Origin: VAZQ01 sp963739385
Lineage (GTDB): Bacteria > Pseudomonadota > Alphaproteobacteria > Rhizobiales > Xanthobacteraceae
Reading direction: 5' to 3'
Assembly (NCBI GenBank): GCA_963739385.1
Contig: CAVUAI010000048.1
Coordinates: 1 to 64,000 of the forward strand
DNA: 64,000 nt
Shown here in pieces: positions 9,170-15,468 of the stretch (positions are counted from its first letter, which is position 1; each line of letters starts with the position of its first letter). Under the pieces are notes generated by a model, which had not been told where the DNA came from, searched no databases, and was given only the letters and a program-made list of their open reading frames with translations. A program made the position numbers and the translations under genes.

Positions 9170-9525
9170 CCGCTGCGGCGAACTCCCAATGAGTTGGCGG
9201 AAAGGCGAAGTCATCGGGCATGCGGCAAAGGGCACCACCTTGCCAGTATAGGGAAAAGTGCCAGGAGCAGGCTATAATCAGCGAAGCTCATGCCAAGGAG
9301 TGGAGCTTCACTGGCACGAGCAAGAAGGGGCAGCTTGGTCGCCTCGTCCCTTGGCTTGGCCGACTGCCCCTTCGCTTGATGACCAGTCATTCCGAGCCAG
9401 CTGTCCTAATTTGAATCGCTAAGTGTCCTTGTTAGTCATAGTGTAGGACATCATCGGCAACGGCCCTGCGCCAGGTGGCAGAGAGACAGGTCGCGCTCCG
9501 CCTGACAACCAGGGAGCCACTCGTC
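9170..9525. other. intergenic, nothing recognised
   Basis: About 355 bp with no convincing coding frame, repeat or hairpin. It may contain the promoter for the small zinc-ribbon gene that follows. Confidence 0.45.
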
Positions 9526-9711
9526 ATGTCACTTCAATTCGAAGCACCGCCGCTATTTAAACCACCTCCGCCGCCATGCGTTACGTGCGGCGTCACGACC
9601 GTCGTAGCGCCCGCATTCGAGGGAGGCCAACGGGTTTTCGTGGTTCGATGCCCCGCGTGCGGGCGTGCCGGCACGTACTCGCTCGATTATGACACTCTAC
9701 GGGAGTGGTGA
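9526..9711 (+). CDS. small zinc-ribbon protein
   Basis: 61 aa. Two CxxC pairs (CVTCG and CPACGRAG) about 25 residues apart form a zinc-ribbon after a proline-rich lead (FKPPPPP). ATG 9526 is preferred because AGGGAG lies 9 bp upstream; the frame is open further up but without a better site. The stop at 9709-9711 lies just before the next small gene, so the two are probably co-transcribed. The role is unknown; such ribbons usually bind nucleic acid or protein. Confidence 0.65.
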   Translation: MSLQFEAPPLFKPPPPPCVTCGVTTVVAPAFEGGQRVFVVRCPACGRAGTYSLDYDTLREW

Positions 9712-9716
9712 ACGCC

Positions 9717-9989
9717 ATGCCCATCACCCCTTTTTTGAATGGCGTTCGGTTTGACCCGGAGACCAAGCGCGTCCTGGGGATTGCGCTCGAAATGGCGTGC
9801 ATCGCTCTGCGCGTTGGGGACTGCGACGACGGGGGCAAGCAAGCCATCGCCACCAAGTTTATCGAGCTTGCCAAGGCTGGCGAGCGAAATCCCGACTTGC
9901 TGTGCGAGCGAGTGCTGGAGGAAATTCGCCCGCCGTGGGCGCAGGACCCGGCGCGATTGCGGGATACCCCAACCCGTAACGAGGGGTAG
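9717..9989 (+). CDS. conserved small hypothetical protein
   Basis: 90 aa, soluble, mostly helical. The core FDPETKRVLGIALEMACIAL followed by KFIELAKAGERNPDLLCERV is a recurrent small-protein signature of Bradyrhizobium-like bacteria, of unknown function. ATG 9717 is chosen because GGGAG (9701-9705) sits 11 bp upstream; GTG 9705 and 9708 lie on or next to that site. It starts 5 bp after the zinc-ribbon gene. Confidence 0.68.
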   Translation: MPITPFLNGVRFDPETKRVLGIALEMACIALRVGDCDDGGKQAIATKFIELAKAGERNPDLLCERVLEEIRPPWAQDPARLRDTPTRNEG

Positions 9990-10169
9990 ATTTCGGACTG
10001 TCCCCAAGTTCCGGAAACGGTTTTTGTCTGCCCACGTTTGCCACCTAGCGCACAGACAGACGGGGCGCTGGTGTGGTGACGGAGGCGAAGAGTATCGCGG
10101 CAAGGCTAACGAAGGGAGCGCGAATCGTTCACGACAAGTCCCCCGGAAAGGGCAGTGGGTCGGCGCCGC

Positions 10170-10558
10170 TCATATGGTTCTGTCATTCGCGTCCTTCAGA
10201 GCGCTATTGAGATACGTCTCTCGTACTGACACTTCGTGCAACTCTCCGCAATGTGGGCAATCGAGCTTCAGCATTCTTTTCCACGCGGCGCGAAGATTTC
10301 CGCGTCCGTCCCAATTCCGGTCGCCGTCTGCCGCCCTGTCCTCGGGCAAGTGAAATATAGCTCGTTCACTAATGGCCTCTTTTCGTCGGATCTCGAACCG
10401 CGGAGCGCAAGGGCATGGCACGTCAAGCAGAGAACTTTGCCACCCCGCCGGTGGTACAAGGGCTGTGCTTCGAGGAGAACTGCATTTGCGCTTATTCCAT
10501 GGGCAATGACGACGCCACAACTATCGCAGATGAGCGAAATTCTGATCAAACCAGACAT
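10170..10558 (-). pseudogene. small zinc-finger-like gene, frameshifted
   Basis: From ATG 10558 one frame encodes LICDSCGVVIAHG ... GGKVLCLTCHALAL, a CxxC pair set. It continues through GTG 10369 (behind AGAGG) as NELYFTCPRTGRQTATGIGT and then loses the family pattern near 10305. The adjacent frame resumes as LRAAWKRMLKLDCPHCGELH and ends at 10170. The combined C-terminal part (10170-10369) reads like a known rhizobial protein of about 65 residues. There may originally have been two genes (10558 and 10369 starts) or one fused reading frame. A one-base indel around 10300 breaks the second part. Confidence 0.5.
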
Positions 10559-10701
10559 CCCGGCATGCCCCCCGCAGCCGACAAAAACTAATGTCCGAGA
10601 CCTGAAGCTCAGATGAAGGAACCGTTCAGAGATGCCGACCTGATTCTGGGTCTGGAATCCCTTGTCTAGGTGGCGACGTCGCGTAACGCTCGTGCAAAAG
10701 C

Positions 10702-11307
10702 TCAGCTCCATCGCGAAAGCACCGTTTCCGCATCCGTAGTCTCGATCTGGAACGTGAAGCGCTGGTGGTAGACCCGCAGAAGCGCCTCGTGTCCCTGGTC
10801 GGACGAGCTGCAGATGCCGTCGCGAACCACGATCACGCGAAAACCGTGATCCACCGCCCCCAGGATCGTCGAGAGCACGCACACATCGGTTTCGGAGCCG
10901 GTGACGATCAGGCCGTCGGCGCCGCGGGCGAGCAGATGGTCCAGGAGCGCGCTTCCGAAGAAGGCCGAGTAACGGGTCTTGTCGATCACGGTGGCCGGCG
11001 GCGCCAGACGGGCGAGCGGCGGTACCAGGTCGAGCAGCCGCGGATCGAGGTGCGCCCGCGTCGCCTCGGGCCAGTGCTCGTAATACTGTCGCCAGACGCC
11101 CGGCATATCCGGGGGCTTTTCGGGGGTTATGAAACGCGTGAACACCGTGCGTTCGGGGAAACGTTCCGCCAGCGCCACGATCACCGGCAACACCTTCTCC
11201 ATCCAGGGCGTGGCCCACGGTCCCTCGGACGAGAAGATGCGCTGCATGTCGATGCAGAGGTGCACCGTTCGCTCCGTCAGCGGGGCGGCTGACAAATGGT
11301 CGGCCAT
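10702..11307 (-). CDS. isochorismatase-family cysteine hydrolase
   Basis: 201 aa, cytosolic. The catalytic triad of the family is visible: Asp20 in LCIDMQRIF, Lys110 in TVIDKTRYS and Cys143 in GSETDVCVLST, the latter including the expected cis-peptide neighbourhood. Members hydrolyse isochorismate, nicotinamide, N-carbamoyl compounds or peroxyureidoacrylate. This one, with a long insertion after strand 2 (PPDMPGVWRQYYEHWPEA), belongs to an uncharacterised subgroup. It stands alone; the flanks are repeats and broken small genes. No specific substrate can be inferred. Confidence 0.85.
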   Translation of the reverse strand: MADHLSAAPLTERTVHLCIDMQRIFSSEGPWATPWMEKVLPVIVALAERFPERTVFTRFITPEKPPDMPGVWRQYYEHWPEATRAHLDPRLLDLVPPLARLAPPATVIDKTRYSAFFGSALLDHLLARGADGLIVTGSETDVCVLSTILGAVDHGFRVIVVRDGICSSSDQGHEALLRVYHQRFTFQIETTDAETVLSRWS

Positions 11308-11330
11308 TCAAGCCTCCAGTTCCATGTCTC

Positions 11331-11460
11331 TCCGGTCGTTCCAGCCGAGCGAGCGTAGCGAGCGAGAGCCGGAATCCAGTACAGGGCCGCGCTCTATTGG
11401 GAGACGGGCGCCGCCCGCGATGCCGGTGCGTACTGGATGCCCGCTTTCGCGGGCATGACA
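11331..11460. repeat. bipartite intergenic repeat, copy 1
   Basis: The left half contains GAGAGCCGGAATCCAGTA after a GAGCGAGCG tract. The right half is TACTGGATGCCC followed by the perfect-stem palindrome at 11437-11456 (ATGCCCGC / GCGGGCAT). The same two halves, about 50-60 bp apart, recur at 11541-11667 and 12271-12405, and the right half at 59896-59926. It would form a strong hairpin in RNA. Confidence 0.8.
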
Positions 11461-11540
11461 ATCGCGGCAACGGGCATGCGGGTCAGTCCGGGGCGGGTGA
11501 TGGCCATTCCTCGCAGGTGATGCGTCGCGCGTCTTCCTCT

Positions 11541-11667
11541 CCGGTCATGCCGTCCGAGTGAGCGCAGCGAAGCGAGAGCCGGAATCCAGTAACGCCGCAG
11601 CCAGTTGTCGGAACAGTGCCCGTCCCGACGCCGGTGCGTACGGGGATGCGCTTTCGCGGGCAACACC
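11541..11667. repeat. bipartite intergenic repeat, copy 2 (degenerate)
   Basis: Same left half (GAGCGCAGCGAAGCGAGAGCC, then GGAATCCAGTAAC) and a decayed right half (GGGGATGCGCTTTCGCGGGC) in which the palindrome has lost bases. It lies between the isochorismatase gene and the 75-aa gene. Confidence 0.75.
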
Positions 11668-11688
11668 TGGCCGCCTTCCAACAACCGC

Positions 11689-11916
11689 CTAGGCATATGG
11701 CGGCACCTCCACCAGAGTTCCGATCAGGCGCAGCAACGCCTGCTGTTCCGGCCCCTTGCCACTTCGCAGGAACTCGCCCAGTTCGATGTGGGAGAGCCGG
11801 CCCCCGGATGGGGCGTTGGGCTGGTGAATGATGAAGGCATAACCGTTCGTTGGTTCGCGCCCGAGGAACCATGAGTCCCCATTTGGGCTACGGTAGAGTT
11901 CTCGTCTTTCCGACAT
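11689..11916 (-). CDS. conserved small hypothetical protein, 75 aa
   Basis: The protein begins MSERRELYRSPNGDSWFLGR and ends with EFLRSGKGPEQQALLRLIGT. This is a short soluble family common in Bradyrhizobium-like genomes, function unknown. Good start: AGGAG lies 6 bp before ATG 11916. It is intact, unlike several of its neighbours. Confidence 0.72.
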   Translation of the reverse strand: MSERRELYRSPNGDSWFLGREPTNGYAFIIHQPNAPSGGRLSHIELGEFLRSGKGPEQQALLRLIGTLVEVPPYA

Positions 11917-12014
11917 GGCGGCTCCTGCTTTGATCCCAAACGTACAGGAGGCGGAAGATTGGTGCGAACGCGCGCGTTAGACGATCCGCTGACGGGAAGC
12001 ATAAGAAGCGAGAT

Positions 12015-12217
12015 TTAGCGTCGCCCCGGTGCCTCTTCTTTCGGCGGCAGCTTGTGCGTCAACTCCGGCCACAGTTCCTCGATCACCGCGCGCATCTCGT
12101 CGGATACCTTCGATGCGCTCGAAGCCGAGCAGCTCCTTGTGCACCCGCCTAAGATCGGCTGGGGTCATCACCCGGCCGTCGAAGATCCAGGGGCTCGTAC
12201 TTCCGCCTCTTCGTCAT
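12015..12217 (-). pseudogene. small conserved protein with two frameshifts
   Basis: Three frame pieces assemble into one protein. MTKRRKYEP starts at ATG 12217. WIFDGRVMTPADLRRVHKEL continues after one extra C in a CCCC run. SDEMRAVIEELWPELTHKLP follows after a second indel near 12108 and ends at TAA 12015. The assembled protein of about 66 aa looks like a known rhizobial small family. Two indels in 200 bp imply decay or locally poor sequence. Confidence 0.6.
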
Positions 12218-12270
12218 GTAACGAGTATAAGGCCTCCAATGAAGACCGCACCCATTCTGCCCACACCTCT

Positions 12271-12405
12271 CCGTCATTCCGGCCGAGCGAGCGCAGCGAG
12301 GCGAGAGCCGGAATCCAGTAAACGCCGGGGCCCATTGCAGGATCGGTGCTCGGCGCCCGACGCGACGTCGGTGCGCACTGGATGCCCGCCTTCGCGGGCA
12401 TGACG
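12271..12405. repeat. bipartite intergenic repeat, copy 3
   Basis: Left half with GAGAGCCGGAATCCAGTAAA; right half CACTGGATGCCCGCC plus palindrome to 12401. Best preserved of the three clustered copies, sharing both halves and the approximately 55-bp spacer length with copy 1. Confidence 0.8.
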
Positions 12406-12421
12406 ATGCTCATTCGAGCTC

Positions 12422-12448
12422 GGAACCCTGGCCGGCGCTTCACGTTTT
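12422..12448 (+). promoter_or_regulatory. EcfG-type (general stress sigma) promoter
   Basis: GGAAC at 12422-12426, then exactly 16 bp, then CGTTTTT from 12443. This matches the alphaproteobacterial sigma-EcfG consensus GGAAC-N16/17-CGTT. The start codon of the next gene is at 12455, only 6-8 bp after the -10, so the transcript would begin at or next to the ATG. Confidence 0.68.
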
Positions 12449-12454
12449 TGTAGT

Positions 12455-12682
12455 ATGGCGATCGAGTTCTATTTCACGCCTGAGCTGCATCTCAAGGATG
12501 GACGCATCATCCGCGATCTTGCGGACGCTGCGAGTTTTGCTCGCGAACAGGAGGTTCGACCCGGAGTCGACCAACGCGACGAAATCTTGCACAGAATCGA
12601 ACGCGCGGAGAGTCAAGAAGAGGCCCATGCGGCGGCGCACTCCTTCTTGCGATGGTTGGAGGAGCTCGAAGTTCTCGAATAG
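12455..12682 (+). CDS. conserved small hypothetical protein, probable stress gene
   Basis: 75 aa, acidic and helical: FYFTPELHLKDGRIIRDLAD then SFLRWLEELEVLE. The pattern of an N-terminal strand followed by RDLADAASFAREQE.RPGVDQRDEIL is familiar from rhizobial small proteins without assigned function. No ribosome-binding site precedes ATG 12455. An EcfG-type promoter ends only about 7 bp upstream, suggesting a leaderless message and induction by general stress. Confidence 0.65.
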   Translation: MAIEFYFTPELHLKDGRIIRDLADAASFAREQEVRPGVDQRDEILHRIERAESQEEAHAAAHSFLRWLEELEVLE

Positions 12683-12792
12683 GCGGCGGCTAGCAGAAAT
12701 CCGACCTGGAAGCATGTTCAAAGCAGGGGTGCGAAGATCATCGAGATTCGACCGACAGCCGACGGCCGCGCGCGCGCCGACGAGGTGATCGA
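12683..12792 (+). pseudogene. possible 3' tail of an ABC substrate-binding protein gene
   Basis: Only the last few codons look conserved: RADEVIE then TGA overlapping the next ATG. That ending is typical of the tandem PF04392-type substrate-binding proteins abundant in Bradyrhizobium-like genomes. The upstream 80 bp cannot be aligned by eye, so the assignment is weak. Confidence 0.3.
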
Positions 12793-12923
12793 ATGAGACG
12801 GCGCGAGTCATCACGCTGATCGGCGGAGCGGCGGCGGGCTGGCCGCTCGCGGCTCACGCGCAGCAGCGGGAGCGGCGCGTCGGCTTGGCGAACGATCCGA
12901 GCATTCCGGGCACATCGGCGTGA
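12793..12923 (+). pseudogene. 5' remnant of an ABC substrate-binding protein (PF04392 type)
   Basis: ATG 12793 overlaps the TGA of the preceding tail. After one missing base (GAGT-CATC) the frame gives FITLIGGAAAGWPLAAHAQQ and RRVGLANDPSIPG, the Tat-like signal and mature start of this periplasmic binding-protein family. It then stops at TGA 12921-12923. The remaining 280 or so codons are absent, so this is a truncated relic. Confidence 0.5.
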
Positions 12924-12934
12924 TGGTCGCGAGG

Positions 12935-12960
12935 AAAACCATTCGCCGCATGAACATTCC
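12935..12960 (-). promoter_or_regulatory. degenerate EcfG-type promoter copy
   Basis: On the minus strand GGAAT (12956-12960), 15 bp, then GGTTTTC (-10 side at 12934-12940). The surrounding bases (GATGGTCGCGAGGAAAACCA) match those in the csbD promoter region at 14668-14687, so this seems to be a duplicated promoter fragment. No gene lies directly downstream on that strand. Confidence 0.35.
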
Positions 12961-13213
12961 GGCAGCCTCAGGCCGACCTCGATTGTCGAACGTCGGGTAG
13001 CGGACAGACGGCCCGATCATCCTCCTGCTCGTTCTACTCGCGCGGTAGCCAAGCCCACGCGGTGGGGTCGCGCGCGATTTCACTGCGATCCCAGCAGGCA
13101 GTTCGCGCCGCTGCGCCCTCCGGATTGATTCGACCGGGATAAGAGGCAGGAAACCATCCCCGCCTGCTTGCCAGCAAACGGATTGAGGCTCAATGTGAGC
13201 TAAGTTAAATCGA
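12961..13213. other. intergenic, nothing recognised
   Basis: About 250 bp upstream of the Lys-rich protein gene. No supportable coding frame, repeat or promoter motif was found. Confidence 0.4.
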
Positions 13214-13531
13214 ATGGGGCCAATCATGAAAAAGGCAAAGAAGCGCACCAAATCCAAGACTTCATCGAAACGACGCGTTAAGTCGAAGACGACTCTAAAG
13301 CGTGCCGGCAGCAAGTCGAAGACCAGAAGAACGACAAAAGCCAAACGACCAGCGAAATCGAAAAAGTCGGTCCTTCCTAAGACTTCGACCTTGAAGCGAG
13401 TAGCTAAGGAAGCAGCCGTGGCCGCAGGCTTGGCTGCAGTCGGCACTGCCCTTTCCGCGATGAAACCCCAACAAGAGGCGGCCGAGGAGGCTGCTGATGG
13501 GCGGGAAACGAAGAAGGACAAATCGAATTAG
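13214..13531 (+). CDS. Lys/Arg-rich basic protein (histone H1-like)
   Basis: 105 aa. Residues 5-70 are almost entirely K, R, S, T and A (for example KKRTKSKTSSKRRVKSKT), followed by a short hydrophobic segment (AAVAAGLAAVGTALSAM) and an acidic tail (EAAEEAADGRETKKDKSN). The composition recalls bacterial H1-like DNA-binding tails, so nucleoid association is plausible. The hydrophobic patch could instead anchor it to the membrane. The start may be 13214 or the second ATG at 13226; neither has a strong ribosome-binding site. Stop at 13529. Confidence 0.6.
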   Translation: MGPIMKKAKKRTKSKTSSKRRVKSKTTLKRAGSKSKTRRTTKAKRPAKSKKSVLPKTSTLKRVAKEAAVAAGLAAVGTALSAMKPQQEAAEEAADGRETKKDKSN

Positions 13532-13934
13532 TGGCCGCCCCGCCAGCCTTAGGGAACTTTGGCCATAGGTAGGTGTTCAACGGCCGGACCCATGTCTGGC
13601 ACACGAGTCCCGCGAACCCCGCCCAAGCAGCCTCCCTGCCTAAGGTGGGGTTCGTCGTGATTCCCATGGACGGGCGCAAACAAAGCGGCCGGAGATTTTG
13701 CGAAACGGGTCAGGCGGGCGGCAAGTCTCCGCGGCGTGAACCGGGTGATGGACCACGCTCAATTGACGGGTCGAGAGCAGGTCACGAGGCAGCGCCCTCG
13801 ACCGTATTTCTCCCGCACCGCGACAGGAGACCGGCGAACTCTCGCCGCTCATTTATCTCGGAATCCTTCTGCTGATATAGACGCCGAGTGGCATGCTAGA
13901 CGCGGAACAGTCTGCAATTTTCAGTAGACGCTCA
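13532..13934. other. intergenic, no supported gene
   Basis: About 400 bp. A frame at 13573-13875 has no family features. A GGAAC at 13553 is followed 16 bp later by TGTTC, only a partial EcfG match. Nothing else is seen. Confidence 0.4.
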
Positions 13935-14222
13935 TTATCTGGATCGTGAGCGTCGCTTTACACCACCCCGAAAAACGGCGCGACACGCGGGGCTCAAATA
14001 ACAACTCCTCGCCGACATACAGGCCGAAACACGTTGAACATCCGGGACGTATTGATTGCAAAGCCGCATGGCGTCCGGTTCGCAGGCCGCACGTTGCTCC
14101 GGGGTCCATTGCTGCGCAGCGATAGGTGCAGCTGTCAATGCGAGCGCAGCGCTTATAAGCGCGGCGGAAGCGATGGTAGGCCCAAGCTTTGATCGTGGTC
14201 TGGGGCGTCTCATCCGTTGCAC
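13935..14222 (-). CDS. small periplasmic Cys-rich protein, function unknown
   Basis: 95 aa. A signal peptide ends at APIAAQ, followed by QQWTPEQRAACEPDAMRLCN, then VSACMSARSCYLSPACRAVF. This is the usual Cys pattern of a widespread short periplasmic family in Bradyrhizobium-like bacteria (C..DA.rLC ... ACm ... LSPaCR.vF). The extra Cys in SARSCYL is unusual for the family. The long basic N-terminus (MQRMRRPRPRSK) suggests the true start may be internal. No function is known. Confidence 0.65.
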   Translation of the reverse strand: MQRMRRPRPRSKLGPTIASAALISAALALTAAPIAAQQWTPEQRAACEPDAMRLCNQYVPDVQRVSACMSARSCYLSPACRAVFRGGVKRRSRSR

Positions 14223-14442
14223 CTCTTCAGCTTGTACCGCGTGTCTCGGTACTTCGATTTAAGGACGAGGGCAACATCAGCGGCTGCTTCCCTCCTGAAA
14301 ACCTAGCGATCGCTGCTTTGGGAAACCATGGCACCGTGGTTCTGCGGCCACCCCGCCGTGCGCGTTCATACGGCGTCGACGCGCGTCAACAAAACCCCGC
14401 TCAGAGCTCGTGGGGTTCTGCTTCTACGAGTGGCTCGCGCAA

Positions 14443-14646
14443 CTACCAAGTTTGGGCGTTATACCAGTCGTCAACGTCCTTTCGGACCTTATCCTTGGCG
14501 AGGCCGTAGCGTTCCTGGATCTTGCCCTCCAGCTGATCTCGCTGACCGTTTATGGCGGTAAGGTCGTCGTCGGTTAGATTTCCCCACTTCTCCTTGACCT
14601 TTCCCTTCACCTGCTTCCAGTTACCCTCGACGCGATCCCAGTCCAT
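14443..14646 (-). CDS. CsbD family stress protein
   Basis: 67 aa, hydrophilic and helical. It begins MDWDRVEGNWKQVKGKVKEK and contains the family core WGNLTDDDLTAINGQRDQLEGKI. CsbD-like proteins accumulate in the cytosol under general stress; their molecular role is unresolved. The start at 14646 fits GGAG 7 bp upstream. An EcfG-type promoter lies 34-61 bp upstream of the start codon, in line with the general-stress regulation of CsbD homologues in alphaproteobacteria. Confidence 0.93.
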   Translation of the reverse strand: MDWDRVEGNWKQVKGKVKEKWGNLTDDDLTAINGQRDQLEGKIQERYGLAKDKVRKDVDDWYNAQTW

Positions 14647-14680
14647 TTTCGAACTCCGGTGTGTGATGATGGTCGCGAGG

Positions 14681-14707
14681 AAAACCATCCGCAGCTTAAA
14701 TCGTTCC
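14681..14707 (-). promoter_or_regulatory. EcfG-type promoter of csbD
   Basis: Read on the minus strand: GGAAC (14703-14707), 16 bp, GGTTTTC (14680-14686). The spacing is exact; the -10 has GGTT in place of CGTT. The csbD ATG is about 35 bp downstream, a normal leader that holds the GGAG site. Confidence 0.65.
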
Positions 14708-14884
14708 GGCAGAACGGCGTCCCGACCTAACCGGCTGCACACCGATGAACCCTGAGAGATGCCCTCCTCGCACGCCTGATCTGTGCGCCGTCTTCAAGAA
14801 ACATTCCGCTTGCTGCAAGGCAGGGACGGCCTCGACCACAGGCTGCCGACCCTATCGTCGCCTACGTGCTTTCTGACAGGACGC

Positions 14885-15316
14885 TCAACGCCAGCGGGCG
14901 CGATGGACCGCTACCCCCCGGGCGACCCGATAGCCTCCGTAGACGGCGGGACGCGGCCGGTATCCGCCATAGGAGTAGGCGGAGCGGTAGATTGGTCGGT
15001 AGCCGCCGCCGTAGCCGTAGCCGCCGTAGCCGTAGGAGTATGCAGGATATCCGTAACCATAGCTGGCGTAGCTGTAGGCAGGGTAACCGTAGCCATAGGA
15101 GTACGCTGGGTAGCCATAGCCATAAGAGTAGGCTGGGTAGCCATAGCCATAGGAGTAGGCCGGACGTGATAGCGCAGCGCCAATGAACAAGCCCAGCGCC
15201 AGGCCACCGAGGCCCCAACCCCAGCCCCCCCGCCAAGCGTGCGCCGGTGTAGGCGTGGCAACCGTGGCCATCGCCAAGGTGCCGGCGAGCAGCGATGCAG
15301 TCAGATGTCGTTGCAT
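14885..15316 (-). CDS. exported Gly/Tyr/Pro-rich repeat protein
   Basis: 143 aa. A clear signal peptide (MQRHLTASLLAGTLAMATV ... AHA) is followed by WRGGWGWGLGGLALGLFIGAAL, a possible membrane or hydrophobic segment. Then comes a repeat domain built of SYGYGYPAY nonapeptides (four near-identical copies plus degenerate ones) and an Arg-rich end. GGAGG lies 7 bp before ATG 15316. Such proteins are common in Bradyrhizobium-like bacteria and are presumed envelope or surface components. Their function is unknown. An EcfG-type promoter lies upstream at 15400-15425. Confidence 0.8.
   Translation of the reverse strand: MQRHLTASLLAGTLAMATVATPTPAHAWRGGWGWGLGGLALGLFIGAALSRPAYSYGYGYPAYSYGYGYPAYSYGYGYPAYSYASYGYGYPAYSYGYGGYGYGGGYRPIYRSAYSYGGYRPRPAVYGGYRVARGVAVHRARWR
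15018..15165. repeat. 27-bp tandem repeat inside the Gly/Tyr-rich gene
   Basis: The unit GTAGCCATAGCCATAGGAGT plus AGGCTGG recurs about every 27 bp between roughly 15070 and 15165, with degenerate copies before that. It encodes the SYGYGYPAY repeats on the minus strand. Such in-frame units can expand and contract. Confidence 0.75.
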
Positions 15317-15399
15317 GATGTTTCCTCCCGGACAGTATCTGCCCATGAGTTGCAGATTTCCTCGACGGCGATGACTTGCGCACGTTGAGCTTACGTTAG

Positions 15400-15425
15400 A
15401 AACCCTCACTGTCGACCGGAGTTCC
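15400..15425 (-). promoter_or_regulatory. EcfG-type promoter of the Gly/Tyr-rich protein gene
   Basis: Minus strand: GGAAC (15421-15425), 16 bp, GGTTT (15400-15404). It lies 84-109 bp upstream of the start codon at 15316. Same spacing and same GGTT variant of the -10 as at csbD. Confidence 0.55.
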
Positions 15426-15468
15426 TAATCAGCGCGGGTCGCCTGGCCCGCCAAGCCGGTTCCCGGCT

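Noticed and set aside
13573..13875. 100-codon frame after a partial EcfG-like motif
   Set aside because: The -10 is TGTT, not CGTT; the protein shows no family features.
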